64,000 nucleotides of DNA from Ancylobacter sp. WKF20 (GCF_029760895.1 NZ_CP121679.1:3826001-3890000), one strand, 5' to 3'; positions 28,777-38,396 are shown, counted from the stretch's first letter. The notes: generated by a model from the letters alone, not told the origin. Numbers and translations: made by a program.

Positions 28777-31182
28777 ATGAAATTCACCCTCTCCTGGCTG
28801 CGTGAGCACCTGTCCGGCGACTACACGCTTGAGGATGTCACCGGCACGCTGAACCGCATCGGCTTCGAGGTCGAGGGCGTCGAGGACAAGGCCGCGAAGC
28901 TCAAGGGCTTCTCCATCGCCTATGTGATCTCCGCCGAACAGCACCCCAACGCCGACAAGCTGCGCGTCTGCATGGTCGATACCGGCGCGGGCGAGCCGGT
29001 GCAGGTGGTGTGCGGCGCGCCGAACGCGCGCACGGGGCTCAAAAGCGTGTTCTCCCCGCCCGGCACCTATATTCCCGGCAAGGACATCACGCTCGGCGTC
29101 GGCACCATTCGCGGCGTCGAGAGCCGGGGCATGCTGTGCTCGGCCGCCGAGCTTCAGCTCTCCGAAGACCATGACGGCATCATTGAGCTGCCGGCCGACG
29201 CGCCTGTGGGCGCTGTTTATGTCGACTGGGCGGGCTTCGGCGATCCGGTGATCGAGATCGCGGTGACGCCGAACCGGGCCGACGGCCTCGGCATTTTCGG
29301 CATCGCCCGTGACCTCGCCGCCGCCGGCCTCGGCACGCTGATCGAGGCGCCCATCGCGCCCGTGGCGGGCCGCTTCCCGTGCCCGGTGTCGGTGACGATT
29401 GCCGAGGGCGCCCCGTGCCCGGCCTTCGCCCTGCGGCTCATTCGCGGCGTGAAGAATGGCCCCTCGCCGGACTGGCTGCAGACGAAGCTGCGCGCCATTG
29501 GCCTGCGCCCCATCAACGCGCTGGTCGACGTCACCAACTTCCTCACCTTCGATCGCAACCGGCCGCTGCACGTCTTCGATGCCGGCAAGGTCCACGGCAA
29601 TCTCGTTGTGCGCCGCGCGGTGGCGGGCGAGAGCCTGCTGGCGCTCGACGGCAAGACCTATGCGCTCGACGAGACCATGTGCGTCATCGCCGATGACAAG
29701 GCGGTGGAATCGCTCGCCGGCGTCATGGGCGGCGAGGAATCCGGCTGCGATGAATCTACCGTCGATGTGCTCGTCGAATCCGCGCTGTGGGAGCCGATCA
29801 ACATCGCCCAGACCGGCCGCAAGCTTGGGCTGAACTCGGATGCGCGCTTCCGCTTCGAGCGCGGCATCGATCCGGCCTTCACCGAGCCGGGGCTGGAACT
29901 GGCAACCAAGCTCATCCTTGAGCTGTGCGGCGGCGAACCCTCCGACATCGTGCTGGCCGGCGCCATTCCCGACACCACGCGGATCATCGAGTTCCCGCTC
30001 AGCCTCACCGAGAAGCTCACCGGCCTGGTGGCGGATGATGCCGAGCAGGTGGCGACGCTGACCCGCCTCGGCTTTACGGTTGCAGGCACCAGCGGCACGG
30101 TGCGCGTGACGCCGCCGAGCTGGCGCGGCGACATCGAGGGCAAGGCCGATCTCGTGGAAGAGGTGATCCGCATCGCCGGCCTCGACCGCGTGCCCTCGCT
30201 GCCCTTCCCGCGCGACGAGACCGCCCGCAAGCCGGTGCTGACCACCCTGCAGCTGCGCACCCGAAAGGCCAAGCGCGCTTTGGCGAGCCGTGGCATCGTC
30301 GAGGCCGTCACCTGGTCCTTCGTGCCGAAGGCGCAGGCGGAAGCGTTCGGCGGCGGCCAGCCTGAGCTCGCGCTCGCCAACCCCATCGCCTCCGACCTTT
30401 CCGACATGCGCCCGAGCCTGCTGCCGGGGCTGATCCGTTCGGCGCAGGCCAATGCCGATCGCGGCTTTGGCGACGTCGCGCTGTTCGAGGTCGGGCAGAT
30501 CTTCAAGGGCGACCGTCCGCAGGACCAGTTCATCGCCGCGACCGGCCTGCGCCGCGCCTCCGCCAAGCCTTTGGGCGCCGGGCGGCACTGGTCGGGCAAG
30601 GTGGCGAGCGTCGATGCCTTCGATGCGAAAGCCGACGCGCTGGCCCTGCTCGCCGCCTGCGGCGCGCCGGTGGCGAACCTGCAGATCTCGACCGATGCCC
30701 CGGCCTGGTTCCATCCGGGCCGTTCCGGCACGTTCCGCCTTGGCCCGAACGCCATCGGCCATTTCGGCGAGCTGCACCCCTCGGTGCTGGAGGCGCTGGA
30801 TGCCGATGGGCCGCTGGTCGCCTTCGAGCTGCTGATCGACCGCATCCCCGAGCCCAAGGCCAAGGCGACGCGGGTGAAGCCGCTGCTCGACCTTGCCGCC
30901 TTCCAGCCGGTGGAACGCGATTTCGCCTTCGTCGTCGCGCGCAGCGTGGCGGCGGGCGACATCGTCAAGGCGGCGGCCGGCGTCGACCGCAAGCTCATCA
31001 CGGCGGTGGCTGTGTTCGACGTCTATGAGGGGCCGGGTGTTGACGCCGACAAGAAGTCGGTGGCGCTCTCCGTCACGCTCCAGCCGCGCGAGAAGACGCT
31101 GACCGACGCGGAGATCGAGGCGGTCGCGACCCGCATCGTCGCCGATGTCGCCAAGAAGACCGGCGCCACGCTGCGCGGGTGA
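28777..31182 (+). CDS. pheT: Phenylalanine--tRNA ligase beta subunit
   Basis: 801 residues, normal length. N-terminal [11 protein letters not shown], tRNA-binding EMAP/OB domain (about 40-150, [26 protein letters not shown]), B3/B4 editing domain, B5 DNA-binding-like domain, inactive class II core and C-terminal ferredoxin-like anticodon-binding domain ([22 protein letters not shown]). Works with PheS and is the likely editing subunit for mischarged Tyr-tRNA-Phe. Last gene of the unit. Confidence 0.97.
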   Translation: MKFTLSWLREHLSGDYTLEDVTGTLNRIGFEVEGVEDKAAKLKGFSIAYVISAEQHPNADKLRVCMVDTGAGEPVQVVCGAPNARTGLKSVFSPPGTYIPGKDITLGVGTIRGVESRGMLCSAAELQLSEDHDGIIELPADAPVGAVYVDWAGFGDPVIEIAVTPNRADGLGIFGIARDLAAAGLGTLIEAPIAPVAGRFPCPVSVTIAEGAPCPAFALRLIRGVKNGPSPDWLQTKLRAIGLRPINALVDVTNFLTFDRNRPLHVFDAGKVHGNLVVRRAVAGESLLALDGKTYALDETMCVIADDKAVESLAGVMGGEESGCDESTVDVLVESALWEPINIAQTGRKLGLNSDARFRFERGIDPAFTEPGLELATKLILELCGGEPSDIVLAGAIPDTTRIIEFPLSLTEKLTGLVADDAEQVATLTRLGFTVAGTSGTVRVTPPSWRGDIEGKADLVEEVIRIAGLDRVPSLPFPRDETARKPVLTTLQLRTRKAKRALASRGIVEAVTWSFVPKAQAEAFGGGQPELALANPIASDLSDMRPSLLPGLIRSAQANADRGFGDVALFEVGQIFKGDRPQDQFIAATGLRRASAKPLGAGRHWSGKVASVDAFDAKADALALLAACGAPVANLQISTDAPAWFHPGRSGTFRLGPNAIGHFGELHPSVLEALDADGPLVAFELLIDRIPEPKAKATRVKPLLDLAAFQPVERDFAFVVARSVAAGDIVKAAAGVDRKLITAVAVFDVYEGPGVDADKKSVALSVTLQPREKTLTDAEIEAVATRIVADVAKKTGATLRG

Positions 31183-31197
31183 GGACCCCCACGGAGC

Positions 31198-31287
31198 GTC
31201 ATCCCGGACGGCCATAGGGCCGATCCGGGATCGTCTGCCATTCGGGAGCGATCCCGGCTCTCCGGCTGCGCCTGCGGCCGGGATGAC
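31198..31287. repeat. Dispersed palindromic intergenic repeat, type A
   Basis: GTCATCCCGGACGGCC and GGCCGATCCGGGATCG on the left, GATCCCGGCTCTCCGGCTG and CGGCCGGGATGACG on the right, so that the two ends are inverted copies of each other. The remaining intergenic stretch to 31492 holds further degenerate pieces (GTCCCGGC..GCCGAGCCGGGATCCAGC near 31330-31376) and no gene. Confidence 0.85.
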
Positions 31288-31492
31288 GAGGGGTGGAGCG
31301 GCCTATACCGGCCCGTCGCCGCCCCGTGTCCCGGCCCAGCGACGCCGCAGGCGGAGCGCCGAGCCGGGATCCAGCGCACGACTCTTCGGCTCTATGATTG
31401 ACCTGAGCTGCCGTCGGCCGCCCCGGAGTCTCTCCTGGCCCCCGGAGCGGCGCCGCGCGGCGCGCGGCGGATCCGGGGAACGGGCGGTCGCT

Positions 31493-32848
31493 TTACGCCG
31501 GCCCGTCGCCGAGCACGCGCAGCGCCTTGGCGGCGGCGATCTCGCCGGACGCCCAAGCGCCCGCCAGCGTGCCCCAGTCTTCCAGCGCGGCATACTCGCC
31601 CGCCAGAAAAATGCGGTTCTGCACCGGCTCGGTGAAAAGCCGCCGCAAGCCCCCCTGACCTGGCATGGCGCTCGCGATGGCGCCGCGGATCAGCGGGTCG
31701 CTGGTCCAGCGCGAGGCCGCGACCTCGGTAATCGCCGCGCCCGCCCCGCCGCCAAAGCTGCGAGCAAGGAAATCGCGGGCCAGCGTCAGCGCCGCTGCCT
31801 CGCCCTTCTCGGCGATCTGCCGGGCCGGCGCGCCGCCAAAGGTCAGCACATGCAGGTCCGTGCCGTTGACCCGCCCGCGCAGGCGCGCGGTGGGGGCGAG
31901 CGCGTCCGGCCGGGTGGCGAGCACACGCTCGTCCGGCTGCAGGCCGAGCGGGTTGCCCGGCAGCAGGAAGGCGACCTGCTCCAGCGCCCCGCCCGGAAAG
32001 GCGCGGAAGGCGGCGAGAAGGCGCGGCGGCAACACCGGGTTGAAGCGGATGGCGCCAGCGGCGATCACCGGCGCGGGCACGGCGAGCACGATGGCGCGGG
32101 CGCGGATGGTCGCGCGCTGGCCGGTGACGCTCACCGTATGGAACCGCCCATTATTGGTGATGAGGTTCACCGGCGCATGGGTCTGCCGGTTGAGCCGGGC
32201 GCCCAGCCCTTCCAGCAGCGCGCCGACACCGATGGGGCTGGAGAGATCATCCGGCACCACGGCCCGCAGCGCGAGGTCGAGGGTTGAGAGCGCGTCGAGC
32301 TCCTTGCCGAGGCCGAGCGGGCCGAGGCACGCGCCCGCGCTTGCCGACCACGGGCCGGGCGGGGGCAGCACGCGGGCGACGGCGACATCGCGCCCGGCAT
32401 CCGCCGCGGTGACGATTTCCCGCCGGTCGCGGCCCAGCGCGGCGGCGAAGGCGTCATAGGCGCTCTCGCGCGCGTCATGCCCCTCGACGAACAGCCTTTC
32501 GCCGGCGAGCGTGGTGAGCGGCAGGTCGCTTCCCCGCGCGGCGGCGGAAAGGCCTTCCGGGTCGCGCCCGAAGCTTCCCGCGCCGAGATCGACCGGCAAG
32601 CCGAAGGCGGTCTCGGTGCGCGCCCGCCCGCCGAGCGCCGCGCCGGCCTCCAGCAGCAGATGGCTGCGCCCGGCCTGCGCGACCTTGCGTGCCGCCGCGA
32701 TACCGGCCGCGCCGCCGCCGATGATGACGACATCCGCGTCGCTCACCCCTTGCGCAAGGGCCGGGCCCAGCGCCGGGGCGGCGAGCAGCGCCGCGCCTGT
32801 GGCAAGCAGCCGGCGGCGGGAGAGGCCGCGCGAGGGAGCGAACGTCAT
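31493..32848 (-). CDS. Tat-exported FAD-dependent amine oxidase-like protein
   Basis: 451 residues. A twin-arginine signal (SRRRLLATGAALLAAPALG) leads into a Rossmann motif VVIIGGGAAGIAAARKVAQAG with the second FAD contact LEAGAALGGRARTE, the GG-R doublet of flavin amine oxidases, and a C-terminal FAD motif IFLAGEYAALEDWGTLAGAWASGE. It is likely a periplasmic flavin monoamine oxidase/phytoene-dehydrogenase-like enzyme oxidising an amine; substrate unknown. Stands alone between pheT and the EI24 gene. Confidence 0.85.
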   Translation of the reverse strand: MTFAPSRGLSRRRLLATGAALLAAPALGPALAQGVSDADVVIIGGGAAGIAAARKVAQAGRSHLLLEAGAALGGRARTETAFGLPVDLGAGSFGRDPEGLSAAARGSDLPLTTLAGERLFVEGHDARESAYDAFAAALGRDRREIVTAADAGRDVAVARVLPPPGPWSASAGACLGPLGLGKELDALSTLDLALRAVVPDDLSSPIGVGALLEGLGARLNRQTHAPVNLITNNGRFHTVSVTGQRATIRARAIVLAVPAPVIAAGAIRFNPVLPPRLLAAFRAFPGGALEQVAFLLPGNPLGLQPDERVLATRPDALAPTARLRGRVNGTDLHVLTFGGAPARQIAEKGEAAALTLARDFLARSFGGGAGAAITEVAASRWTSDPLIRGAIASAMPGQGGLRRLFTEPVQNRIFLAGEYAALEDWGTLAGAWASGEIAAAKALRVLGDGPA

Positions 32849-33110
32849 GCGAGAGGGAACCCCGGAAAACTCAGCCTTGCTCTAGCACGGGCCGGGCGGA
32901 GGCCCCAAGCGCGGGCGGGGGGCTCCGGCTAAGTACCTGCCGTGAATCATGTTTTGTTCGTACCGGAACGAATCGGGACTCACCGGACGAATCGGAAAAG
33001 GCAAGCGGTGAATCGGCGCCGCCTGACGTAGCGCTGGAGCGGGAGGGCTTGAGATGCCGCTGGGTCGCAGATACGTAACGTAACAAAAGGTAAGGTCCGG
33101 GGAGAATCGC

Positions 33111-33788
33111 ATGTTTCAGGACGCGCTCAGGGCCTTCGCCCTGACCTTCTCCCGCGACTATCGCCGCGTCCTGCTGCGCTCCATCGCGCTGGCCATCGCG
33201 CTGCTCGTCGCGCTCGGCATCGGCGCCTATTACGCGCTGACCTATTTCGTCACGCTCGACATGCCCTGGGCGCAGCTCACGCTGGAAATCCTCAGCGTGG
33301 TCGGCATCGCCATCGGCGCGGTGTTTCTGGTCCCACCGGTCACCTCACTGGTCGCCGGCCTGTTCCTCGACGATGTCGCCGCGCAGGTGGAGCGCTCCGA
33401 ATTCCTCGACCAGACCGAGGGCACCGCGCTGCCGGTTGGCCGCTCGATCTGGCTCTCCATCAAGTTCTTCGGCGTCATGGTGGGCGTGAATCTCGTCGCC
33501 CTTCTGCTTCTGCTGGTGCCGGGCGTGAACATCGTGGTGTTCTACATCGCCAATGGCTATCTGCTGGGCCGCGAATATTTCCAGCTCGCCGCCATGCGCT
33601 ACCGCAGCGAGGATGAAGTGGCGCTGGTGCGCCGGCATCATGCCTTCGGCATCTTCATGGCCGGGCTGATCATCGCTGTCGTGGTGTCGATCCCGATCCT
33701 CAACCTCGTCACCCCGGTCTTCGCCACCATCTTCATGGTGCGCCTGCACAAGCGCTTCACCCGCTCACGCTCCTACGCGCGCCGGTAA
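33111..33788 (+). CDS. EI24/CysZ-like membrane protein
   Basis: 225 residues with four to six hydrophobic segments and the EI24-family pattern FLVPPVTSLVAGLFLDDVAAQVER and NGYLLGREYFQLAAMR. The best known member is CysZ, a sulfate permease supplying cysteine synthesis; alphaproteobacterial homologues have not all been shown to move sulfate. GGGGAG precedes the ATG. A TTCGT/AACGAA inverted pair lies near 32957-32972 in the 260-bp upstream region and may be an operator, with weak support. Confidence 0.85.
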   Translation: MFQDALRAFALTFSRDYRRVLLRSIALAIALLVALGIGAYYALTYFVTLDMPWAQLTLEILSVVGIAIGAVFLVPPVTSLVAGLFLDDVAAQVERSEFLDQTEGTALPVGRSIWLSIKFFGVMVGVNLVALLLLLVPGVNIVVFYIANGYLLGREYFQLAAMRYRSEDEVALVRRHHAFGIFMAGLIIAVVVSIPILNLVTPVFATIFMVRLHKRFTRSRSYARR

Positions 33789-33795
33789 GAGCTTG

Positions 33796-34743
33796 TCAGG
33801 CCGTCGTTTTTTCCGGCCAGCGGCAGAGATCGGCGATCAGGCAGGAAGGGCAGTCCGGGCGGATCGCCTTGCAGACATAGCGCCCGTGCAGGATCAGCCA
33901 GTGATGGGCGTGGAGCTTGAAGCGGTCGGGGATGACCTTCTCCAGCCCCAGTTCGACCTCCAGCGGCGTCTTGCCGGCGGCAAGACCGGTGCGGTTGGCG
34001 ACGCGGAAGAGATGGGTGTCCACCGCGATGGTCGGCAGGCCGAAGGCGATGTTGAGCACGACATTCGCCGTCTTGCGGCCGACGCCCGGCAGCATTTCCA
34101 GCGCCGCGCGGTCGGGTGGGACGGTGCCACCATGCTCGGCGATCAGCAGGCGGGAGAGTTCGACCACGTTCTTCGCCTTGCCGCGGTAGAGGCCGAGCGT
34201 GCGGATGTGCCGGGCGACGCCCTCCTCGCCGAGCGCGACCATGGCGGCGGGCGTCGGGGCGGCGGCGAACAGGCCGCGCGTTGCCTTGTTCACCCCGGTG
34301 TCTGTCGCCTGTGCGGAGAGCACGACGGCGACCAGCAGGGTAAAAGGATCGTGATACTCCAGCTCGCCCACCGGCTCGGGGTTCGCCGCCTCGAAGCGGG
34401 CGAAGGCGGTCTCCACCTCCGCGGCGCTCCACGGCGCGAAGGCCCCGCCAAGGGCGGCGGCGGCGGCGTTTGCCACGGCGCGGCGCCGCGTGGGCCGGCT
34501 CTCGGCCTGTTTCTCAAGCGCTGCCTTGGCCTTAGCCTTCGCGCTGGGTTTTGCCGCTGCCTTCGCCGTCGAGGCTTTGGCGGCCGGTTTGGTGCCGACG
34601 ACCTTGGCGGCACGCACACGCCGCGCCGCGCCCGAGGCGGCGACGGCGCTCACGCCGCTGCCCGCGCGCCTTTTGGCGCCCGCCTGGGTGCGCTCCCCCG
34701 CGCCGCCCTGCCGCAGGGGCGAATCCTTGTCGTCGTCAGCCAT
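33796..34743 (-). CDS. nth: Endonuclease III with long Lys/Ala-rich N-terminal extension
   Basis: 315 residues from ATG 34743. The last 210 residues are a complete HhH-GPD DNA glycosylase/AP lyase: VLSAQATDTGVNKAT, helix-hairpin-helix LPGVGRKTANVV with the catalytic Lys, the catalytic Asp in AVDTHLFRVANR, and a [4Fe-4S] cluster C-X6-C-X2-C-X5-C near the C-terminus (CKAIRPDCPSCLIADLC). It removes oxidised pyrimidines in base-excision repair. The first 100 residues (KPAAKASTAKAAAKPSAKAKAKAA...) are unusual: disordered, basic and histone H1-like, probably adding nonspecific DNA binding. The frame is open further upstream across the divergent DUF2244 gene and that part is not coding. Confidence 0.93.
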   Translation of the reverse strand: MADDDKDSPLRQGGAGERTQAGAKRRAGSGVSAVAASGAARRVRAAKVVGTKPAAKASTAKAAAKPSAKAKAKAALEKQAESRPTRRRAVANAAAAALGGAFAPWSAAEVETAFARFEAANPEPVGELEYHDPFTLLVAVVLSAQATDTGVNKATRGLFAAAPTPAAMVALGEEGVARHIRTLGLYRGKAKNVVELSRLLIAEHGGTVPPDRAALEMLPGVGRKTANVVLNIAFGLPTIAVDTHLFRVANRTGLAAGKTPLEVELGLEKVIPDRFKLHAHHWLILHGRYVCKAIRPDCPSCLIADLCRWPEKTTA

Positions 34744-34757
34744 TTCCGACCTATAAT
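34728..34757 (+). promoter_or_regulatory. Promoter of the DUF2244 gene, possibly leaderless
   Basis: A consensus -10 TATAAT (34752-34757) lies 18 bp after TTGTCG (34728-34733). Transcription would begin at about 34764-34766, exactly at the ATG of the next gene at 34766, which has no ribosome binding site in front. The promoter overlaps the 5' end of nth on the other strand. Confidence 0.5.
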
Positions 34758-34765
34758 GCGCGGCG

Positions 34766-35308
34766 ATGAGTGCTGCCAATCCCGCTTCCGACAGGGCCGC
34801 CTGGGCCGATGATGCAAGCGACGGCGAGCCGACCCTGTTCCAGGTGCGGCTGACGCCGTACCGCTCGCTCGACCAGCGCGGCTTTCTCATCGTCATGGCC
34901 ATCGTGGCGGGTATCAGCTTCGTCTGCGGCACCGCCTTCCTGCTGATGGGCGCCTGGCCGGTGTTCGGCCTGTTCGGGCTCGACGTGCTCGCCATCTGGT
35001 TCGCCTTCCGCATGAATTTCCGCGCAGCGCGGGCGAGCGAGGAGATCACCGTCACGCCCAGCCTCGTCACCATCCGCCAGATCGCCCCGGACGGGCGCTG
35101 GCGCGAGGCGCAGATGAACCCGCTCTGGACCCGGCTGCACCGCGAACTGCACGAGGATTACGGCCTCCAGCGCCTGACGCTGGAGACGCGGGGCCAGCCG
35201 GTCGAGGTTGGCAGCTTCCTGCACACGGCGCAGCGCGAGGAACTCGCCAACGGCCTCGCCCTCGCCCTCTCGCAGGCCAAGCGCGGCGTGGTACGCTCCT
35301 CATTCTGA
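34766..35308 (+). CDS. DUF2244 integral membrane protein
   Basis: 180 residues: about 45 N-terminal residues with FQVRLTPYRSLDQRGFLIVM, two adjacent membrane helices (about 48-92) and a C-terminal soluble region with RWREAQMNPLWTRLHRE, matching the DUF2244 family. Members often lie beside cytochrome oxidase or nth genes in alphaproteobacteria; the function is not known. Divergent from nth with 22 bp between them. No Shine-Dalgarno is visible, fitting a leaderless transcript. Confidence 0.85.
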   Translation: MSAANPASDRAAWADDASDGEPTLFQVRLTPYRSLDQRGFLIVMAIVAGISFVCGTAFLLMGAWPVFGLFGLDVLAIWFAFRMNFRAARASEEITVTPSLVTIRQIAPDGRWREAQMNPLWTRLHRELHEDYGLQRLTLETRGQPVEVGSFLHTAQREELANGLALALSQAKRGVVRSSF

Positions 35309-35381
35309 TGCGCGCGTCGAAATCGGGTGGCTCGCCCCCGCGCGCGCATGCTCGGATGGGCACAGCAGAAGGAGAACGCCC

Positions 35382-36272
35382 GTGCTCGCGCCCAATCTCG
35401 ACGCCGCCCACCCGCTGGAGATCGCCGCCGCCGATTACGAGATCGTCCGGCGTGCGGTGGAATATGTGAATCTGCGCTTTCGCGACCAGCCGGAGGTCGA
35501 GGAGATCGCCCGCGCCGCCGGCGTCCATCCGCGCGCGCTGACCGACCTGTTCCGCCGCTGGTGCGGCCTCACGCCGAAGGACTTCCTGCAGGCGGTGACG
35601 ATCGACGCCGCCCGGCGCGTGCTGACCGAATCCGACAATGTGCTCGACGCGGCCTATGAGGTCGGGCTTTCCGGTCCCGGCCGGCTGCATGATCTGTTCG
35701 TGGTGCATGAATCCATGTCGCCCGGCGAGTGGAAGACCGGCGGCGCCGGCCTGGTGGTGCGCTATGGCCTCCACGCCTCGCCCTTCGGCACCGCGCTTGC
35801 CATGGTCACGCCGCGTGGCCTATGCGGCCTCGCCTTCGCCGATGACGGCGAGGAGGACGCCGCGCTCGCCGACATGCGCCGGCGCTGGCCGAACGCGCTC
35901 TACATTGAGGATCCGTTGGCCACGGCTCCCTATGCCGCGCGCATCTTCGACCAGGGCACCTGGCGCCCGGACGACCCGCTGCGCATCGTCTTCATCGGCA
36001 CGGATTTCGAGGTGAAGGTGTGGGAGACGCTGATGCGCATCCCCCTGGGCAAGGCGACCACCTATTCCGCCATTGCCAGCACGGTGGAGCGGCCCAAGGC
36101 GGCCCGCGCCATCGGTGCGGCGGTGGGCAAGAACCCCATCTCCTTCGTCGTGCCCTGCCACCGCGTGCTCGGCAAGAACGGCGATCTCACCGGCTATCAC
36201 TGGGGCCTCACCCGCAAGCGGGCGATCCTCGGTTGGGAGGCGGGCCAGCTCTGCAAGGCGTGGCAGGGGTGA
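35382..36272 (+). CDS. Ada-like AraC regulator / O6-methylguanine-DNA methyltransferase
   Basis: 296 residues from GTG 35382 with AAGGAG 5-7 bases upstream. Residues about 15-120 form an AraC helix-turn-helix (EVEEIARAAGVHPRALTDLFRRW and AYEVGLSGPGRLHDLFV); about 130-296 form a methyltransferase with the active-site PCHRV (C259) and the DNA-binding arginine-finger region. It lacks the zinc-binding N-terminal Ada domain, so it cannot sense phosphotriesters like E. coli Ada. It repairs O6-methylguanine by suicide transfer and may regulate transcription. The close neighbour of nth, it makes a small repair cluster. Confidence 0.93.
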   Translation: MLAPNLDAAHPLEIAAADYEIVRRAVEYVNLRFRDQPEVEEIARAAGVHPRALTDLFRRWCGLTPKDFLQAVTIDAARRVLTESDNVLDAAYEVGLSGPGRLHDLFVVHESMSPGEWKTGGAGLVVRYGLHASPFGTALAMVTPRGLCGLAFADDGEEDAALADMRRRWPNALYIEDPLATAPYAARIFDQGTWRPDDPLRIVFIGTDFEVKVWETLMRIPLGKATTYSAIASTVERPKAARAIGAAVGKNPISFVVPCHRVLGKNGDLTGYHWGLTRKRAILGWEAGQLCKAWQG

Positions 36273-36284
36273 GCGGGCCGAGGT

Positions 36285-36626
36285 TCAGTGCGCGACGGTC
36301 TTCGAGAACAGGTTGATGACCAGCACGCCGGCGATGATGAGCGAAAGCCCGAGCACCGCCGGCACGTCGAGCTTCTGGCCGTAATACACCCAGGCGATCA
36401 GCGTGATCAGCACGCTGCCGAAGCCTGACCACACCGCATAGGCGATGCCGGTCGGCACGGTGCGCAGCACGATGGCGAGGCACCAGAAGGCGAAGCAGTA
36501 GAAGACGACGGTGATGAGGCTCGGCACCAGCCGGGTCAGCCCGTCCGAGCGCGCCAGCGCCGTCGTCGCGATCACCTCGGCGGCAATCGCGACGAGCAGG
36601 AGTCCATAGGTGAGGAGCGATCCCAC
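36285..36626 (-). CDS. Small multidrug resistance (SMR) family transporter
   Basis: 113 residues from a GTG at 36626, four transmembrane helices, with the essential membrane Glu (E17 in LLVAIAAEVIATTALARSDG, equivalent to EmrE E14) and the TGIAYAVWSGFGSVL signature. It functions as a dimeric proton/drug antiporter exporting quaternary amines or guanidinium. It starts 2 bases after the gpmA stop, so the two genes form one unit with translational coupling; the link is probably only positional. Confidence 0.9.
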   Translation of the reverse strand: MGSLLTYGLLLVAIAAEVIATTALARSDGLTRLVPSLITVVFYCFAFWCLAIVLRTVPTGIAYAVWSGFGSVLITLIAWVYYGQKLDVPAVLGLSLIIAGVLVINLFSKTVAH

Positions 36627-36628
36627 CC

Positions 36629-37252
36629 TCAGCCGGCGAGGTCGGTGACGCTGGCGACGGTGGAATCCGCGTTCAGCCGGTAGATCACCGGCACGCCGGT
36701 CGCCAGCTCGCGCTTGATGATGCCTTCGGGCGAGAGCTTCTCCAGCACCATGATGAGCGCGCGCAGCGAATTGCCATGCGCGGCCACCAGCACCCGCTTG
36801 CCGCGCAGCACCTCGGGCAGGATCTCCTGCACGTAATAGGGCAGGGTGCGCGCCACCGTGTCCTTCAGGCTCTCGCCGCCGGGCGGCGGCACGTCGAAGG
36901 AGCGGCGCCAGATATGCACCTGCTCCTCGCCCCATTTGGCGCGGGCGTCATCCTTGTTGAGGCCGGACAGCTCGCCATAGTCGCGCTCGTTCAGCGCGAG
37001 GTTGCGGGTGATATGCAGGCCGGTCTGGCCGAGCTCGGCGAGGGCGAGGTCCAGCGTCTTCTGCGCGCGGGAGAGGTCGGAGGTGAAGGCGACGTCGAAC
37101 TGGTAGCCGTCATCCTTCAGCCGCTTGCCGGCGCGCTTGGCCTCCTCGACGCCGAGCGCCGTCAGGTCCGGGTCGCGCCAGCCGGTGAACAGGTTCTTGA
37201 GGTTCCACTCGCTCTGGCCGTGACGGACGAGGACGAGAAGGCGGTCGGACAT
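36629..37252 (-). CDS. gpmA: 2,3-bisphosphoglycerate-dependent phosphoglycerate mutase
   Basis: 207 residues. Histidine-phosphatase superfamily: [20 protein letters not shown] (catalytic His), [23 protein letters not shown], and a second His in [13 protein letters not shown]. It interconverts 3- and 2-phosphoglycerate in glycolysis and gluconeogenesis. It is somewhat shorter than E. coli GpmA, as in other alphaproteobacteria. Operon with the SMR gene; dapB lies upstream on the same strand, 57 bp away, suggesting dapB-gpmA-SMR co-transcription. Confidence 0.95.
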   Translation of the reverse strand: MSDRLLVLVRHGQSEWNLKNLFTGWRDPDLTALGVEEAKRAGKRLKDDGYQFDVAFTSDLSRAQKTLDLALAELGQTGLHITRNLALNERDYGELSGLNKDDARAKWGEEQVHIWRRSFDVPPPGGESLKDTVARTLPYYVQEILPEVLRGKRVLVAAHGNSLRALIMVLEKLSPEGIIKRELATGVPVIYRLNADSTVASVTDLAG

Positions 37253-37309
37253 CGGGATTCTCCGTGCGGTCGGAAGCGGTGGGACGGCGACGAACTGGCG
37301 GCGATGAAA

Positions 37310-38125
37310 CTAGAAATCCCCGAGGCCGAGCACGTCGGCCATGGAATAGAGGCCCGGCTTGCGCCCGCGGCCCCAGCGAGCGGCGGCGAGCGCGCCGCGG
37401 GCGAAGATGCCGCGATCCTCGGCCTTGTGGGCGAGTTCGATGCGCTCATGCGGGCCGGCGAAGATCACATTGTGCTCGCCCACCACCGTGCCACCGCGGA
37501 GCGTGGCGAAGCCGATCTGCCCGGCCTCGCGCGCCCCGGTGAAGCCGTGGCGGGTGAACACGCCGTTCTCCGAGAGCGTGACGCCGCGCCCTTCCGCCGC
37601 CGCCGCGCCCAGCAGCAGCGCCGTGCCGGAGGGGGCGTCGATCTTGCGGTTGTGATGCATCTCGACGACCTCGATGTCGAAGTCCTCGTCGAGCGTGCGC
37701 GCCACGCGCTTCACCAGCGCCGCCAGCAGGTTCACGCCGAGGCTCATATTGCCGGACTTGACGATCACCGCATGGCGGGAGGCAGCGGCGATCTTTTCCT
37801 CGTCCTCCGGCGAGAAGCCGGTGGTGCCGATGACATGGACGATGCGGGCTTGCGCGGCGAGGCCGGCATGGACCACGCTCGCCGCGGGCACGGTGAAGTC
37901 GATGACGCCATCGGCGGCAACGAAGGCCGCGAGGGGATCATCCGTCACGGTGATGCCGGTCGGCGGCAGGCCGGCGAGTTCGCCGACATCGCGGCCGACA
38001 AATTCCGAGCCCTCGGGCTCGCAGGCGCCGGCGAGCACGAGGTCCGGGGCCTCGGCGATGGCGCGGGCCACCACGCGGCCCATGCGCCCACCCGCGCCCA
38101 CCACGACGAGCCGCATCTGCGTCAT
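37310..38125 (-). CDS. dapB: 4-hydroxy-tetrahydrodipicolinate reductase
   Basis: 271 residues from ATG 38125, preceded by GAGGG; the frame is open to 38200 without a ribosome binding site. N-terminal Rossmann fold [19 protein letters not shown], central substrate-binding [20 protein letters not shown] (catalytic His and Lys) and C-terminal [23 protein letters not shown]. Reduces the dipicolinate precursor with NAD(P)H in lysine and meso-diaminopimelate synthesis. Divergent from the ilv leader. Confidence 0.95.
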   Translation of the reverse strand: MTQMRLVVVGAGGRMGRVVARAIAEAPDLVLAGACEPEGSEFVGRDVGELAGLPPTGITVTDDPLAAFVAADGVIDFTVPAASVVHAGLAAQARIVHVIGTTGFSPEDEEKIAAASRHAVIVKSGNMSLGVNLLAALVKRVARTLDEDFDIEVVEMHHNRKIDAPSGTALLLGAAAAEGRGVTLSENGVFTRHGFTGAREAGQIGFATLRGGTVVGEHNVIFAGPHERIELAHKAEDRGIFARGALAAARWGRGRKPGLYSMADVLGLGDF

Positions 38126-38284
38126 CTCACGCCCTCTCGCTGCACTGCACCGCGTATAGCGGCCTTCCACCGTCACGAAAAGTGCTTGAATCGCGGGCAA
38201 TCTATGCGTTCACTTGCACGGCGCTTGACGTTCGGGGCGGGCCCCTGTACAGGTCGCGCAACTTTACGAAGGAGTGGCGCTCCA

Positions 38285-38341
38285 ATGCGCAAGAATATTA
38301 TCCTTATCGTAGGACGGCGCGTCGCCGCGGAGCTTGCCTGA
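38285..38341 (+). CDS. ilv leader peptide (IlvL-like, attenuation control)
   Basis: 18 residues, MRKNIILIVGRRVAAELA, with AAGGAG 10 bases upstream. Residues 5-9 are Ile-Ile-Leu-Ile-Val, five branched-chain codons in a row (ATT ATC CTT ATC GTA), exactly what a ribosome-sensed leader for branched-chain amino acid genes should contain. It is followed by a terminator hairpin and then ilvB. Stalling at these codons when charged Ile, Leu or Val tRNA is scarce would prevent the terminator. Confidence 0.85.
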   Translation: MRKNIILIVGRRVAAELA

Positions 38342-38396
38342 CGGCAGTTCCGCCCAACGGTGACGCGCGAAAAATGGCCCCCTCCGGGGCCTTTTG
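38317..38396 (+). promoter_or_regulatory. Transcription attenuator of ilvB-ilvN
   Basis: GCGCGTCGCCG (38317-38327, inside the leader peptide) can pair with CGGTGACGCGC (38358-38368) over 11 positions including one G-U pair. The terminator is GGCCCC/GGGGCC with a CTCC loop (38376-38391) followed by TTTT (38392-38395). A ribosome stalled on the Ile/Val codons would cover or free the first arm and shift the fold; which alternative pairing opens the terminator is not resolved by eye. Confidence 0.75.

Noticed and set aside
32956..32969. GTTC-N6-GAAC as a second SOS box
   Set aside because: Spacing is 6, not 7, and the half-sites are inverted rather than direct, unlike the alphaproteobacterial LexA box.
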